Source: Azonexus sp.
GTDB taxonomy: Bacteria; Pseudomonadota; Gammaproteobacteria; Burkholderiales; Rhodocyclaceae
Reading direction: 5' to 3'
Assembly (NCBI GenBank): GCA_030696345.1
Contig: JAUYSK010000024.1
Location: 1 to 64,000 of the forward strand
Length of the DNA: 64,000 nucleotides
Made by a program: the position numbers and the translations under genes. Of the stretch, positions 22,786 to 32,893 are shown piece after piece. Each line of letters begins with the position of its first letter. The first letter of the stretch is position 1. Under the pieces are notes generated by a model. The model saw nothing but the letters and a program-made list of their open reading frames with translations. It did not search any database and was not told the origin of the DNA.

Positions 22786-23412
22786 TCAATTTCCGGCAAA
22801 AAATGGCGAGCGGCGCAGTGATTCGAGCGAACCGCGGATTTCCTCGACAACCCCGTCAAACTCCCCGGAAACCTGGGCCAGCGAGGCAGCGAAACTTTGT
22901 CCGTAGGCAGCCTCAATCTTGGCAGATTTCGCCAGAACGCCACCCAGTTCAACCATCTGAAAAGCATCTTCAAGTGCACGCTTGAGTTGTCGGCGCAATT
23001 TAGTCAGATGCAGGGCGTGTTTCTCGTCTTCCACGCTACGCCGTTGCAGAACAGCAAGCAACGCTGGGTGCTGCGGCGCCAGTTCTGCCGCCCGATCAAA
23101 CAGGTTCGCCAGTCGATTGTCCTGCAGGACTACCGACACTTCGTTGACGCAGGCATGAATCAAGCCGGTCAGCGATTCCATGCACGTCCGCAAATCCTGC
23201 GAGAAAACCCGCAACTCGTTGGACAACACGCCAAATCCTCGCGCCGCGGTACCAGCCCGCTTGGCGAGGAATATGGCGTTGAGCGCCATGATGTTGATCT
23301 TGAATGAAACGCCGACGACCCGTTTGATCTGCTCGTTAATGCGCACAATACGCAAAAGATCAACACCGGCCTGCGGCTTTTTGGCGCTCATTGTGGTCAG
23401 GGCTGTCGTCAT
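22786..23412 (-). CDS. Short soluble chemoreceptor-like (MCP signalling hairpin) protein
   Basis: This 208-residue protein has no membrane segment. Residues 36-68 (SFKINIMALNAIFLAKRAG, then ARGFGVLSNELR) resemble the hairpin tip of methyl-accepting chemotaxis proteins, whose consensus is NLLALNAAIEAARAGE followed by GRGFAVVADEVR. Little precedes the hairpin, so it cannot form a full receptor coiled coil; the rest is a long helical tail (about 70-205). It may bind CheW/CheA or a related scaffold. It lies 18 bases upstream of the ODP-type diiron gene in the same direction, so the two are probably co-transcribed. Confidence 0.65.
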   Translation of the reverse strand: MTTALTTMSAKKPQAGVDLLRIVRINEQIKRVVGVSFKINIMALNAIFLAKRAGTAARGFGVLSNELRVFSQDLRTCMESLTGLIHACVNEVSVVLQDNRLANLFDRAAELAPQHPALLAVLQRRSVEDEKHALHLTKLRRQLKRALEDAFQMVELGGVLAKSAKIEAAYGQSFAASLAQVSGEFDGVVEEIRGSLESLRRSPFFAGN

Positions 23413-23448
23413 CTTCCAGGCACCATGAAATTTTTCAGGTGATGCAGT

Positions 23449-25197
23449 CTACTTTTCGAGAACGTAGGTACCAGGTGCATCAGCCAGCGCCGGGAACTTG
23501 CGATTGCTTGCCGGATACGCCTCGACCAGATCGCCGGTGCGTTCGCCCAGCCAGCTTGTCCAGTCTTCCCACCAGGTGCCTGGCTTCTTGTCGGCACGTT
23601 CAAACCAGTGCTCCCAGTGCTCATTCCGCTCAGGCTCACCGATCCAGTAAGCCCGCTTGGGCGGATTGGCCGGCGGATTGACGATACCGAGAATGTGGCC
23701 GGAGGTGGACAACACAAAGCGCACCGGCGCCTTGACGTTGATCTGCTTGCGGATGCGGTAGCACTGCTTCCACGGAGCAATGTGATCGTCTTCGGCGGTA
23801 ACGGCGTAAAGCGGCTGCGTGATCAGGTCGAGATCGATGGATTCGCCAGCGATAGTCAGCTTGTCGCGCTTGATCAGGTTGTTGTGCAGATACATCTCGC
23901 GCAGGTAATAGGAATGCATGGCTTGTGGCATGCGCGTCGTATCGACGTTCCAGAACAGCACATCGAACGGCGGCAAGGCCTCACCCAGCAGATAGCTATG
24001 CACCCAATAGTTCCAGATCAGGCTGTTCGAGCGCAGCAGGCGGAAAGAACTGGCCATTTCATTGCCGTCCAGATAGCCTTTCTTGGACATCGATTCTTCC
24101 AGCGCGCCAATGCAGGCCTCGTCGATAAAGACATCGATATCGCCCGGGTGGGCAAAGTCGGTCAGCGTCGTGAACAGCGTCCAGTGAGCCACTGGCACCT
24201 TGTCTTCGCCAAAACGCTTGTTGGCCCAGGCCAGGTAGGTGGTCACCAATGTGCCGCCAATGCAGTAGCCAACCAGATGAACCTTCGGCACCTTGCAGAA
24301 CTCGCAGGCAACTCGCACCGCTTCATTGACGCCTTCAAGCAGGTAATCGTCAAGCCGGATTTCCGAGAGATCTTCACCCGGATTTTTCCAGCTGGTGATG
24401 AATACCGAGTAGCCCTGATCGGTCAGGTACTTGACCATGCTCTTCTTGGCGGTCAGATCCAGAATGTAGAACTTGTTGATCCATGGCGTGGTGATGACGA
24501 TGGGCATCGCCCGCACTTTTTCCGTCGTCGGCGCGAAATGGATCACCTCAAGCAAACGGTTGCGGAACACCACCTTGCCCGGTGTCGTCGCCAGATCCTT
24601 GCCAACGACAAAGGCATCCGGTTCGACCATCAGGATATTCTTGGCCTTGACGTCACGCTGGAAGTTTTCCCAGCCCTGCTTCAGGCTCTCGCCGTTGGTT
24701 GCGACGCAGCGTTCCATCGCCGCCGGGTTCATCCAGAACGAATTGGTCGGCGCCACCATGTTCAGCCAGTTGCGCAGCCAGAATGCCGAACGCCGGCGCT
24801 CCTTGTCCGACAGGCCGGGCGTCTCGAAAAGCATGTCTTCAAGACGGTGGGTAAAGGCGAGATACCACTCTTTGATAATGTCCCAGCTGGCCGAGTCGGT
24901 CCAGATCGGGTTGGCAAAGCGGGCATCATCAGCATTGGGCTTGATGACATCGGCAGAGGGAATTCCCATCGCCCGCCGCATCACATGCGACTGCAGCTCG
25001 AAAAGATCCCCGGAAAGTGCATTCATCGCTCGCGACAACTCTTGCGGATGCATCATCCAGGCCATCTGCGCATTGAGTAGCGAACTGGTCATACCGTAGG
25101 GATCAACGGCCTTGCTCATCGAATTACCAAGCGTTTCGAGCGGACTCAAAGTGCTCGTGTCAATGCCACTATTTCTTGCTGACGAATTACCGGACAT
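23449..25197 (-). CDS. phaC: Class I poly(R)-hydroxyalkanoate synthase
   Basis: The 582-residue enzyme polymerises hydroxyacyl-CoA into PHA on granules. The lipase-like box GYCIGG holds the nucleophile C312, and the triad is completed by D471 in AEDDHIAPW and H501 in SGHILGIVNPP. Length and the N-terminal DUF-type region (about 60-230) match class I synthases. No phaA, phaB or phaR gene is next to it. The phasin at 9199 and the acetate/acyl-phosphate genes at 50774-53375 are functionally related neighbours in the wider window. Confidence 0.96.
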   Translation of the reverse strand: MSGNSSARNSGIDTSTLSPLETLGNSMSKAVDPYGMTSSLLNAQMAWMMHPQELSRAMNALSGDLFELQSHVMRRAMGIPSADVIKPNADDARFANPIWTDSASWDIIKEWYLAFTHRLEDMLFETPGLSDKERRRSAFWLRNWLNMVAPTNSFWMNPAAMERCVATNGESLKQGWENFQRDVKAKNILMVEPDAFVVGKDLATTPGKVVFRNRLLEVIHFAPTTEKVRAMPIVITTPWINKFYILDLTAKKSMVKYLTDQGYSVFITSWKNPGEDLSEIRLDDYLLEGVNEAVRVACEFCKVPKVHLVGYCIGGTLVTTYLAWANKRFGEDKVPVAHWTLFTTLTDFAHPGDIDVFIDEACIGALEESMSKKGYLDGNEMASSFRLLRSNSLIWNYWVHSYLLGEALPPFDVLFWNVDTTRMPQAMHSYYLREMYLHNNLIKRDKLTIAGESIDLDLITQPLYAVTAEDDHIAPWKQCYRIRKQINVKAPVRFVLSTSGHILGIVNPPANPPKRAYWIGEPERNEHWEHWFERADKKPGTWWEDWTSWLGERTGDLVEAYPASNRKFPALADAPGTYVLEK

Positions 25198-25232
25198 CTG
25201 GATTACCTCGTAGCTAAATTGCTTCCGCTATA

Positions 25233-26645
25233 TTAACGCGTGACGACCTCGCCGGGTGTCGGCAAACGCACTTCTGACCAGCCTAATTGCGCTTTGATGG
25301 CTTCGACAAAATTGGCCGAGGCGCCGGCCTCACCATGCACAACGAAGCATTGCCCAGGCGGCTGGTGAAAACCTCCCAGCCATTTGAGCAGCGCCGCCTG
25401 ATCGGCATGGGCCGAGAGGCCGCCCACCGTATAGATCCGCGCCCTGACGGGTACTGGCTCGCCAAAGATATGAACCAGTTTGGCCCCGTCGACCAGCCGC
25501 CGGCCCAGCGTGCCAGCCGCCTGAAAGCCGGCGATCATGATCGTGCACTCGCTGCGTGGCAGATTTTCGCGCAGGTGATACTTGATTCGCCCTGCCTCGC
25601 ACATGCCACTGGCCGAAATGATCACTGCACCACTGCGGATTTCGTTCAGTGCCTTGGATCTTTCAACATCGGCGACGAACTCCAGCCGCATCTTCTCCGG
25701 ATGCTTGTCCACCCAGGCGATCAGCTCGCGGGTTTCCGGATCGAGCAAGTCCTGATGGGCCAGCGTAATGCGCGTTGCCGCGTTGGCCATCGGCGAATCG
25801 ACATAGACCTTGAGCGGCTTGAGACGCTTGCGCCGGACCAGGTCAGCCAGCATGTAGATGATTTCCTGGGTTCGCCCGACGGCGAAGGAGGGAATGATCA
25901 GGTTGCCACCGGCGACGCGCGTCCGTTCGCAGGCGGCAACGATTTCATCCTCGGTTTCCGGCAGCGAGCGATGCAGGCGGTCGCCATAGGTCGACTCGAT
26001 CAGCAGCACATCGGCCTGGGGCACGACCTTTTCCGGATCGTGCAAGACCGGCCGATCGCTCATGCCGAGGTCGCCCGAGAAGACCAGCTTGCGCGGCTTG
26101 CCTTCGCCAGTGAGGGTCACCTCCAGCCAGGCCGAACCGAGAATGTGGCCGGCATCGTGGAAGCAGACCTTGACCGTTTCTGCCGGCTCGATGGTGGCGC
26201 CATAGGCTGCTGGCTGCAGTAGTTTGAGAGCGGCAAGCGCCTGAATCACCGTGTAGAGCGGCGCTGGCACGCCGCGTTCGTCCTTTCCCCGCCGATGCCG
26301 GTGCCGCAATTGCCACTCGGTTTCCTTCTCCTGAATGTGGGCGCTATCCGGGAGCAGCACTTCGAGCAGGTCGATGGTCGCCGGCGTCGCGTAGATCGGC
26401 CCCTTGTAGCCGAGCATCGACAGTCGAGGCAGCAGGCCGGAGTGATCAATGTGCGCGTGGGTGAGCAGAACGAAGTCAATTTCCCGCACATCAAAGCCAA
26501 AATCCAGTGCCCGCAGATTCTTGGGGCGCGCCTCCTGGCCACCCTGGAACATGCCGCAATCAACCAGGAAACGGATATCTCCCGTTTCCACCAGAGTGCA
26601 GGATCCGGTCACTTCACCGACCGCTCCGAGAAAAGATAGACGCAT
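25233..26645 (-). CDS. Beta-CASP metallo-beta-lactamase (RNase J/CPSF-like nuclease family)
   Basis: This 470-residue protein begins MRLSFLGAVGEVTGS and has the metal-binding motif THAHIDHSG (H63, H65, D67, H68). A beta-CASP domain lies in the middle (about 180-390) with IIPSFAVGRTQEI and SGMCEAGRI, and a C-terminal RNA-metabolism part with GGLSAHADQ. The family includes RNA endo- and exonucleases such as the YSH1/TTHA0252 group. It is cytoplasmic. It ends near the phaC start on the same strand and may share a transcript with it. Confidence 0.9.
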   Translation of the reverse strand: MRLSFLGAVGEVTGSCTLVETGDIRFLVDCGMFQGGQEARPKNLRALDFGFDVREIDFVLLTHAHIDHSGLLPRLSMLGYKGPIYATPATIDLLEVLLPDSAHIQEKETEWQLRHRHRRGKDERGVPAPLYTVIQALAALKLLQPAAYGATIEPAETVKVCFHDAGHILGSAWLEVTLTGEGKPRKLVFSGDLGMSDRPVLHDPEKVVPQADVLLIESTYGDRLHRSLPETEDEIVAACERTRVAGGNLIIPSFAVGRTQEIIYMLADLVRRKRLKPLKVYVDSPMANAATRITLAHQDLLDPETRELIAWVDKHPEKMRLEFVADVERSKALNEIRSGAVIISASGMCEAGRIKYHLRENLPRSECTIMIAGFQAAGTLGRRLVDGAKLVHIFGEPVPVRARIYTVGGLSAHADQAALLKWLGGFHQPPGQCFVVHGEAGASANFVEAIKAQLGWSEVRLPTPGEVVTR

Positions 26646-26728
26646 GTTTTATTTCCTCCCGACTTGGCGTAGCATGATCCTCAACAAGGTGGAATGCAAC
26701 GCCAGCAGACAGTTTCAGGAGATAGACC

Positions 26729-27172
26729 ATGTTCAAGCACATCCTCGTCCCAACCGACGGTTCCGAACTTTCCCAAGCTACCGCCAAAAGTGCAGTTTCT
26801 TTTGCCAAAGAGGCTGGGGCGAGGGTAACCGTATTTTTTGCCAAACCCGAATATCCAATTGCCTATTTTGGCGAGGGCGCCTTGATTGACCCGACCACCC
26901 CGGAAAAATTTTCCGAGCTGGCCGATCAGCAGGCCAAGCAATATCTCGGTGAAGTCCAGACAATGTGTGCGGAAGCCGGTGTCGAGTGCAGCACCACCTC
27001 GGCCACCAGCGATATTCCCTACGAGGCCATTATCGAAGCCGCTGAAAAATCCGGCTGCGATCTGATATTCATGGCCTCCCACGGCAGACGCGGCATCAGT
27101 GGCTTTTTGCTGGGCAGCGAGACCAACAAGGTTCTGACTCATTCCAAGGTACCGGTTCTGGTCTACCGCTGA
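26729..27172 (+). CDS. Universal stress protein (UspA family)
   Basis: The 147-residue Usp opens with MFKHILVPTDGSELS. Its ATP-binding loop is ASHGRRGISGFLLGSETNKV, and it ends VPVLVYR. AGGAGA stands at normal distance before the ATG. It is divergent from the beta-CASP gene and followed by a hairpin at 27182, so it is probably monocistronic. It differs clearly from the Usp at 16176. Confidence 0.92.
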   Translation: MFKHILVPTDGSELSQATAKSAVSFAKEAGARVTVFFAKPEYPIAYFGEGALIDPTTPEKFSELADQQAKQYLGEVQTMCAEAGVECSTTSATSDIPYEAIIEAAEKSGCDLIFMASHGRRGISGFLLGSETNKVLTHSKVPVLVYR

Positions 27173-27181
27173 ATAATCAGC

Positions 27182-27212
27182 GCGGTCGCCCAAGCCCGCG
27201 ACCGCTTGCTTT
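27182..27212 (+). terminator. Probable terminator after usp
   Basis: GCGGTCGC (27182-27189) and GCGACCGC (27198-27205) pair perfectly around an 8-base loop. Only a weak T-rich stretch (TTGCTTTCC) follows. Confidence 0.5.
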
Positions 27213-27281
27213 CCAGGGTTGCAACCGCCACAAAATCAGGCGACGCCGGCTTTTCCTTGTTCAGAAACCTCCACAACACTG

Positions 27282-30200
27282 ATGCAGCAGCCCCCCGAGA
27301 GTTTTCGTCTAAAGCATAAAATTCTGGTTCCGGTTGGCCTTGCCTTACTGTTGCTGGTCGTTATTTTCGGGCTGGCGTTCAAGAGCTATCTGACTGAGCG
27401 CGAAGCCCTGCACAACAAGGCCAGCGCCGCTCAGGTTCAGGATATCTGGCAAACCTTGCGCGAAGAAAACGTGCTCCGGTTGTCCTGGTTTGCCGAAGAA
27501 GCCGCGCGCAACAACAAACTCGCTTTAGCCATGCAACGTGGCGACCAGGCAACACTACTCGCCGAGACCGGACCATCTTTGGCCAAGTTGCAGAAATATT
27601 TCGGCATCAGCCACTGGTACTTTATCTCGCCAGACAAGCACATCGTTCTTCGTGTGCATGAACCCTCGAAGTCGGGCGATCTGGTCAAGCGCAAGACACT
27701 TCAAGATGCCGCCGCCAGTGGCAAGGCTGCAAGTGGCATGGAACTGGGTGCAACAGCGACCTATACGTTGCGCCATGTCATTCCCTGGCAATTCGATGGC
27801 AAGTTGATCGGGTACATCGAATTCGGCATGGAAGTCGACTGGTTTGCCTCCGAGATCAAGCGACTGACGAATCTTGAAATTCTGACTGCAGCCAACAAGA
27901 CTTACACCTCGGAGGAGAATTTCGTCTTTGGCAAAAAAGCCCTTGGGCTTAGCGGCAACTGGAACGACTACCCGAATTTTGTGTTGCTTTCGCAGACCCT
28001 CAAGCGATTGCCCGGCGAGCTTGGCAAGCTTTGGGAAAAGAATCTGAAAGGCGAGCTGAATACGGGTTTCTCGGTCACTGGCGACAACATCACTTGGACC
28101 GGAATCATCGTTCCCCTGCTCGATTACGAAATGCGGCCTGCTGCCTCCATGGCCATCCTCCATGACGTCACCGAAAGTCGCCAGGCCAGCCTCCGACAAC
28201 TTGCCATGGCGATTCTCGCTGCTGCCGCACTGGCTGCGGCACTCCTGCTGGCCCTATCCCGCCGGTTAGCCGTAATAGAACAGCATCTTCAGGCAGCCCA
28301 CGAATCGCTGGCAGCAAACGACCAACGCTTTCTCGATATTTTCTCGACCAGTTCCGACTGGTGGTTCTGGGAGATGGATGCGGAATTGCGCTTTTCCTTC
28401 TTCTCCGAAAATGCCAGCGCCCTGCTCGGCTTCGATGTCTCGCCGGTCATCGGCAAGCACCGGCGGGAATTGATGCTTGCGGTGGACCAGCGGGATACGG
28501 CAAAAATGGAGGCGCATATCCTTGAGCTGGATGCGCATCGCCCCTTCCATCGTTTCGAATACCGCATGCGCCAGCAGGGGGGTGGCTTCGTCTGGCTGAG
28601 CCTGAGTGGCGTCCCGATTTTTGATCGGCATGGCGTGTTCCAGGGATACCGTGGCGCCTGCGCCAATGTCACAGAGCGCAAGGAACGTGAAGAGGCCGAG
28701 ATCGAAGCCCTTGAAGGTGCTGAAGCCAAATTCGCCGTCGCCCGCATCCTGCAGGAAACAGAACGGCCATTGGCAGAGCGCTTTGATCTGGCACTGGAGG
28801 CAGTCTTCAGCATGCGCGATCTGGTTGTTGAACGGAAAGGCGGAGTCTTCTTGCAAGAGCCGGGCGCCGACTCGCTGAACATGTGCCAGGCGCGCGGTGA
28901 ATTCTCGGTGCAGTTCCTGAAGGATGAACAGCGGGTTCCGTTGGGTCGCTGCCTCTGTGGGCGGGCCGCCCAGTCTCGCAAGATGATTATTTCCGACAAC
29001 TGTTTCGAGGATCACAGGCACGAAAACAGCTGGCCGGAGATGACCAATCACGGCCACTACATCGTGCCGCTGAATATTGGAGAGGACTGTCTGGGCGTCC
29101 TTTTCCTTTATACGGCGCCCTATCCTTCCAGCTCGAAAGCACGCCTCAAATCACTGCAGGAAATCGCCGATCTCTTTGCGCTGGCGATCGCCAACGACCG
29201 CGCCATTCAAGCCAAGCAGGACGCCTCAGAGCGCGCCGAAGCGGCAAGCCAGGCAAAGAGCAACTTCCTGGCCAATATGAGCCACGAAATCCGGACGCCG
29301 ATGAATGGCGTCATCGGCATGACCGATCTCCTGCTCGACACCAATCTGAACGAAGAACAGCGGGAATATGCCGGTATCGTCAAGAGCAGTGCCAAGTCAC
29401 TGCTTACCGTGATCAATGACATTCTCGATTTCTCGAAAATTGAAGCCGGCAAGCTTGATATCGAACAGATCGATTTCAGCCTGATCAACACCATCAGTCA
29501 GACCTGCGAAATCCTCGCGCTGAACGCCAAGGACAAGAAGCTCGACTTTAGCTACCGGATTTCGCCAGCCATCCCCGAATTGCTGCAGGGCGACCCCGGT
29601 CGGATACGCCAGATCCTGACCAACCTGACCGGCAATGCCATCAAATTCACTCAGTCCGGCGAGGTCGAGATCGTGGTCAGCGTCATTGCCGAAGCGATAG
29701 ATTCGGTGACGCTGCGCTTCGAGATTCGGGATACCGGCATTGGTATTTCGCCAGCCCAGCTCAAGGAACTGTTCAGCCCGTTTTCCCAGGCCGACAATTC
29801 GATCACCCGACGCTTTGGCGGGACCGGCCTCGGGCTTTCGATTTCCAAGCGTCTAGTCGATTTGATGGGTGGGCAGATTGGCGTTGATAGCGAACAGGAC
29901 AGAGGCTCAACTTTCTGGTTCACCCTGCCCTTCAAGTTGGGCGACGTCGCCAACTATGTCCTGCCGGCGCTGCCGGAAGTCGAACTGGAAGACTGCCACA
30001 TTCTCGTCGTCGACGACAACGAGACCAATCGGCGCCTGCTCTACGCACTACTTAGCGCCTGGGGCTGCCGCGTCGAGCAGGAAGCTGGCGGACTTGAAGC
30101 GCTGAAGCGAATGCATGCTGCCGCCGCTGCGTTAGATCCGTTTGAAATCGCGCTGGTCGACATGAATATGCCGAAAATGGACGGCGAAACACTGATCCGC

Positions 30201-30806
30201 CTGGTGCGCGACGACGAAGAAATTCGCGGCACCCGTTGTGTCATGCTGACTTCCGGCGCCATGCGCGGCGATGCGGAGCGGGTTCAGGAAGCGGGATTCG
30301 ACGCCTATCTGGCCAAGCCGCTGGAAGAAAAACACATTCGCCACTGCCTGATCGCGCTGCGCAACCCCGGCATCGGCAGCGAACAGCAGGCGCTGATTAC
30401 CCGCCACACGCTGGATGAAGCTCTGCGCCCGACTAGCTACCGGATTCTGTTGGTCGAGGACAACCGGATCAACCAGAAGGTCGCCAGCGGCGTCCTGGCC
30501 AATCAGGGTCACCGCGTCGACATCGCGGAAAATGGTGAGCTGGCACTGGCCGCCCTGGCCAATGCCGATTACGACGTGGTGCTGATGGATTGCCAGATGC
30601 CGGTCATGGACGGGTTCGAGGCGACGCGCCAGCTACGGAAATCCACGAGTGTTCGCAACCCGGCCATTCCGGTCATTGCCATCACCGCCAACGCCATGCA
30701 CGGCGACCGCGAACTCTGCCTGGCAGCCGGCATGGACGACTATGTCTCGAAGCCAATCAGCGACGCGGAAGTCCGCGCAGCGCTGGCGCGGATCATGCCC
30801 CGTTAG
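27282..30806 (+). CDS. Hybrid sensor histidine kinase with two receiver domains
   Basis: The 1174-residue protein starts with a membrane helix (about 10-32), a periplasmic CACHE-like sensor region (to about 305) and a second helix (about 308-328). A PAS domain (about 350-470), a GAF domain (about 490-640), the dimerisation domain with phospho-acceptor H668 ([11 protein letters not shown]) and an ATPase domain follow. Two receiver domains carry the expected phosphorylated aspartates D960 and D1103. There is no HPt domain, so phosphotransfer must use a separate protein. The ATG at 27282 is preferred over an upstream TTG at 27219 because it places the first helix at the N terminus. No cognate output regulator is adjacent. 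Confidence 0.9.
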   Translation: MQQPPESFRLKHKILVPVGLALLLLVVIFGLAFKSYLTEREALHNKASAAQVQDIWQTLREENVLRLSWFAEEAARNNKLALAMQRGDQATLLAETGPSLAKLQKYFGISHWYFISPDKHIVLRVHEPSKSGDLVKRKTLQDAAASGKAASGMELGATATYTLRHVIPWQFDGKLIGYIEFGMEVDWFASEIKRLTNLEILTAANKTYTSEENFVFGKKALGLSGNWNDYPNFVLLSQTLKRLPGELGKLWEKNLKGELNTGFSVTGDNITWTGIIVPLLDYEMRPAASMAILHDVTESRQASLRQLAMAILAAAALAAALLLALSRRLAVIEQHLQAAHESLAANDQRFLDIFSTSSDWWFWEMDAELRFSFFSENASALLGFDVSPVIGKHRRELMLAVDQRDTAKMEAHILELDAHRPFHRFEYRMRQQGGGFVWLSLSGVPIFDRHGVFQGYRGACANVTERKEREEAEIEALEGAEAKFAVARILQETERPLAERFDLALEAVFSMRDLVVERKGGVFLQEPGADSLNMCQARGEFSVQFLKDEQRVPLGRCLCGRAAQSRKMIISDNCFEDHRHENSWPEMTNHGHYIVPLNIGEDCLGVLFLYTAPYPSSSKARLKSLQEIADLFALAIANDRAIQAKQDASERAEAASQAKSNFLANMSHEIRTPMNGVIGMTDLLLDTNLNEEQREYAGIVKSSAKSLLTVINDILDFSKIEAGKLDIEQIDFSLINTISQTCEILALNAKDKKLDFSYRISPAIPELLQGDPGRIRQILTNLTGNAIKFTQSGEVEIVVSVIAEAIDSVTLRFEIRDTGIGISPAQLKELFSPFSQADNSITRRFGGTGLGLSISKRLVDLMGGQIGVDSEQDRGSTFWFTLPFKLGDVANYVLPALPEVELEDCHILVVDDNETNRRLLYALLSAWGCRVEQEAGGLEALKRMHAAAAALDPFEIALVDMNMPKMDGETLIRLVRDDEEIRGTRCVMLTSGAMRGDAERVQEAGFDAYLAKPLEEKHIRHCLIALRNPGIGSEQQALITRHTLDEALRPTSYRILLVEDNRINQKVASGVLANQGHRVDIAENGELALAALANADYDVVLMDCQMPVMDGFEATRQLRKSTSVRNPAIPVIAITANAMHGDRELCLAAGMDDYVSKPISDAEVRAALARIMPR

Positions 30807-30866
30807 GGCAGAGCTTACCGATATCCAGCAGCGCTTGCCGTTCGGCCTGAGTAGCTGGCTTGCCCG

Positions 30867-30898
30867 CGTATCGAAGGTGGCCAAAGTGCTTCGATACG
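30867..30898. repeat. REP-like stem-loop between convergent genes
   Basis: CGTATCGAAG (30867-30876) and CTTCGATACG (30889-30898) form a perfect 10-bp stem with a 12-base loop, followed by GCGCTACGCGCC. There is no T-tract. Its position between convergent genes and the GC-palindromic tail resemble a repetitive extragenic palindrome; it may also act as a transcription barrier. Confidence 0.45.
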
Positions 30899-30952
30899 GC
30901 GCTACGCGCCTACTCGGCATAAACGGTTTTCACTTACGCCAGAAGCAAGCGG

Positions 30953-31666
30953 CTAGGGCACAGTACAACGACTACTTCCCGGTGGCAGACGGCACAGAAC
31001 CTTGCCGCTGACCGTATCAATAAAATCAATTTCCTCGACCACCGCAACCAGATAGCGTTTTTTCAGCGTGAAATCAGTCGGCTTGGCATAGGTTGCCTTC
31101 CAGAAGGTCGTACTTTCGCTGATCACCGGTTCGATCAGATGTGCCTTCGCCCGCAGGCCGAGGTGAGCGGCAAGGCTGGCTGGCAGTTCGGCACTGAAGC
31201 CGGCATCGTCGTCAATGGCACGTGGATAGAAATCGTAGAGGTTCTCGAAGGCGAGAAAATAGTCGTAGCGCCAGCTGATCTTCATCTGCTGCACCGTACC
31301 GATCTTGTCCTCATAAACGTACTCGCCGCGCTCGACTGACACCGATTGCAAGGGCAGGAATTTGTAGCGGTAATAGTCGTCCACCGCAGGATTGGCCAGC
31401 GGTTGCCAGCTCCAGCCTTCGACAAGCTGGTTGAAGGCCATGCGGTAACGAACCTCGGCGCGCTCACCGACAACCTCGACACTGAACCCCGGGCTGGCGA
31501 CCAAATCGACGTCAACTTCAATCTTTTTCCCGGACATCGAACTCAGCTCGGCCACCGGCAAACGTGCCAATGCCTCGAACTGCCGCTCGGCAGGTTCGGC
31601 CGCGATAGCCTGAGAAAAAAAGGCGGCGGCCGTAGCCGCCGTAAATACATCTTTGAGGAAAAACAT
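30953..31666 (-). CDS. Secreted protein of unknown function
   Basis: This frame encodes 237 residues with a signal peptide (MFFLKDVFTAATAAAFFSQA, cleavage probable near AIAA-EP). The mature part is rich in beta-type segments and aromatic residues (GWSWQPLANPAVDDYYRYKF) and contains no motif I recognise. A periplasmic or outer-membrane-associated location is likely. It ends in a region convergent with the hybrid kinase gene, and the yhhJ-like gene lies downstream of its start on the same strand. Confidence 0.7.
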   Translation of the reverse strand: MFFLKDVFTAATAAAFFSQAIAAEPAERQFEALARLPVAELSSMSGKKIEVDVDLVASPGFSVEVVGERAEVRYRMAFNQLVEGWSWQPLANPAVDDYYRYKFLPLQSVSVERGEYVYEDKIGTVQQMKISWRYDYFLAFENLYDFYPRAIDDDAGFSAELPASLAAHLGLRAKAHLIEPVISESTTFWKATYAKPTDFTLKKRYLVAVVEEIDFIDTVSGKVLCRLPPGSSRCTVP

Positions 31667-31766
31667 GATGGAACTTGCACACAGCCATAAGGGCAGCGCG
31701 CGGAAACCATGGTGAGCTCAGCCCAAAACCTTGCCCATGATGCACATCAACTTTTTTTGCGGCGAC

Positions 31767-32891
31767 TCAACCCTGCGTCTGCGACACGGCCTTGCGGAAG
31801 CGGATCAGCGCCACCGTGAAGAAGCATGCACCGACGCCAATCATGGTCAGCAGGTCACGCCAGATGACATCGAAACCGGCGCCGCGATAAAGAATGGCCT
31901 GGGCGATACGCACGAAATAGGTCGTCGGCGCGGCCAGCATGATGTTCTGGATGATGACCGGCATGCTTTCGCGCGGCGTCACCCCGCCGGATAGCAGCAT
32001 CAGCGGGATGATGCAGAGGATCATCAGCAGCCCGAGTTGCGGCATCGAACGGGCAACCGTGCCGAGGAAGATGCCGATCGAGGCCGCCGCGAACAGGTAG
32101 GCCACCGCCGTCGCCAGAAACAGCGGCAAGGAACCGGTAATCGGCACCTGCAACACCATCTTGACCATCACGGTCAGCGCGAAGGTGACGCCGAGCAGCA
32201 CAGCCAAGCCATTGGCCCAGATCTTGGCCATCATGATCTCGAACGGCGTCAGCGGCATGACCAGAAGGTGCTCGATGGTGCCGTGCTCGCGCTCGCGGAT
32301 GAAGGCGGCGCCAACCAGAACGACCGTCAGCATGGTCACGTTGTTGATCACTTCCATCACCCCGCCGAACCAGACGCCAGTCAGATTGGGGTTGTAGAGC
32401 ACACGCGGCGCCAGCCGGATCGGTGTTTCGCTGCTCTCGCGGGTGCCGGTAAGGTATTCGCCGACTTCGCCGAGGGCGATGCTCTTGATGTAGGTGGCGC
32501 CGATGAAGGCTTGGCTCATGATCGTCGCGTCGATATTGAGCTGCATTTCAGGCTGGCGGCCGGCCTGCACATTGCGCTGAAAATTGGCCGGGATGACCAG
32601 CGTGAAGCTGTAGGTACCGAGATCCATGCCGCGATCAAGTTCCGCCAGCGTGATCTGCTGCGGTAGCTTGAAATACGGTGGATACAGAGCCCCGACAAGC
32701 CGCCTTGAAAGCGGCGACTGGTCTTCATCGACCACGGCAATCGGCGCATTGTGCAGTTCCTGCGAGCTCGCCGTCGCCGCCGTGTAGATCGCCCCGGAAA
32801 AAGCCCAGCAGATGAGCAGCAAAAGAACCTTGTCGGCCGTCAGACTCTTCAGTTCCTTGAGGCCCAGGCGATAGATATTGGAGAGCGACAT
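31767..32891 (-). CDS. yhhJ: ABC-2 type permease (YhhJ-like)
   Basis: The 374-residue permease has an N-terminal helix, a large periplasmic domain (about 45-190) and a cluster of five helices at the C terminus with FIREREHGTIEHLLVMPLTPFEI, the conserved cytoplasmic block of ABC-2 exporters. Together with the RbbA-like and YhiI-like genes upstream it forms an export complex similar to E. coli YhiI-RbbA-YhhJ. The ATG at 32891 lies two bases after the RbbA-like stop codon. The substrate is unknown. Confidence 0.88.
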   Translation of the reverse strand: MSLSNIYRLGLKELKSLTADKVLLLLICWAFSGAIYTAATASSQELHNAPIAVVDEDQSPLSRRLVGALYPPYFKLPQQITLAELDRGMDLGTYSFTLVIPANFQRNVQAGRQPEMQLNIDATIMSQAFIGATYIKSIALGEVGEYLTGTRESSETPIRLAPRVLYNPNLTGVWFGGVMEVINNVTMLTVVLVGAAFIREREHGTIEHLLVMPLTPFEIMMAKIWANGLAVLLGVTFALTVMVKMVLQVPITGSLPLFLATAVAYLFAAASIGIFLGTVARSMPQLGLLMILCIIPLMLLSGGVTPRESMPVIIQNIMLAAPTTYFVRIAQAILYRGAGFDVIWRDLLTMIGVGACFFTVALIRFRKAVSQTQG

Positions 32892-32893
32892 GG

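Noticed and set aside
23608..25080. Plus-strand open frame (490 codons) opposite phaC
   Set aside because: phaC has a complete catalytic triad and family length; the antisense frame is a GC-rich shadow.
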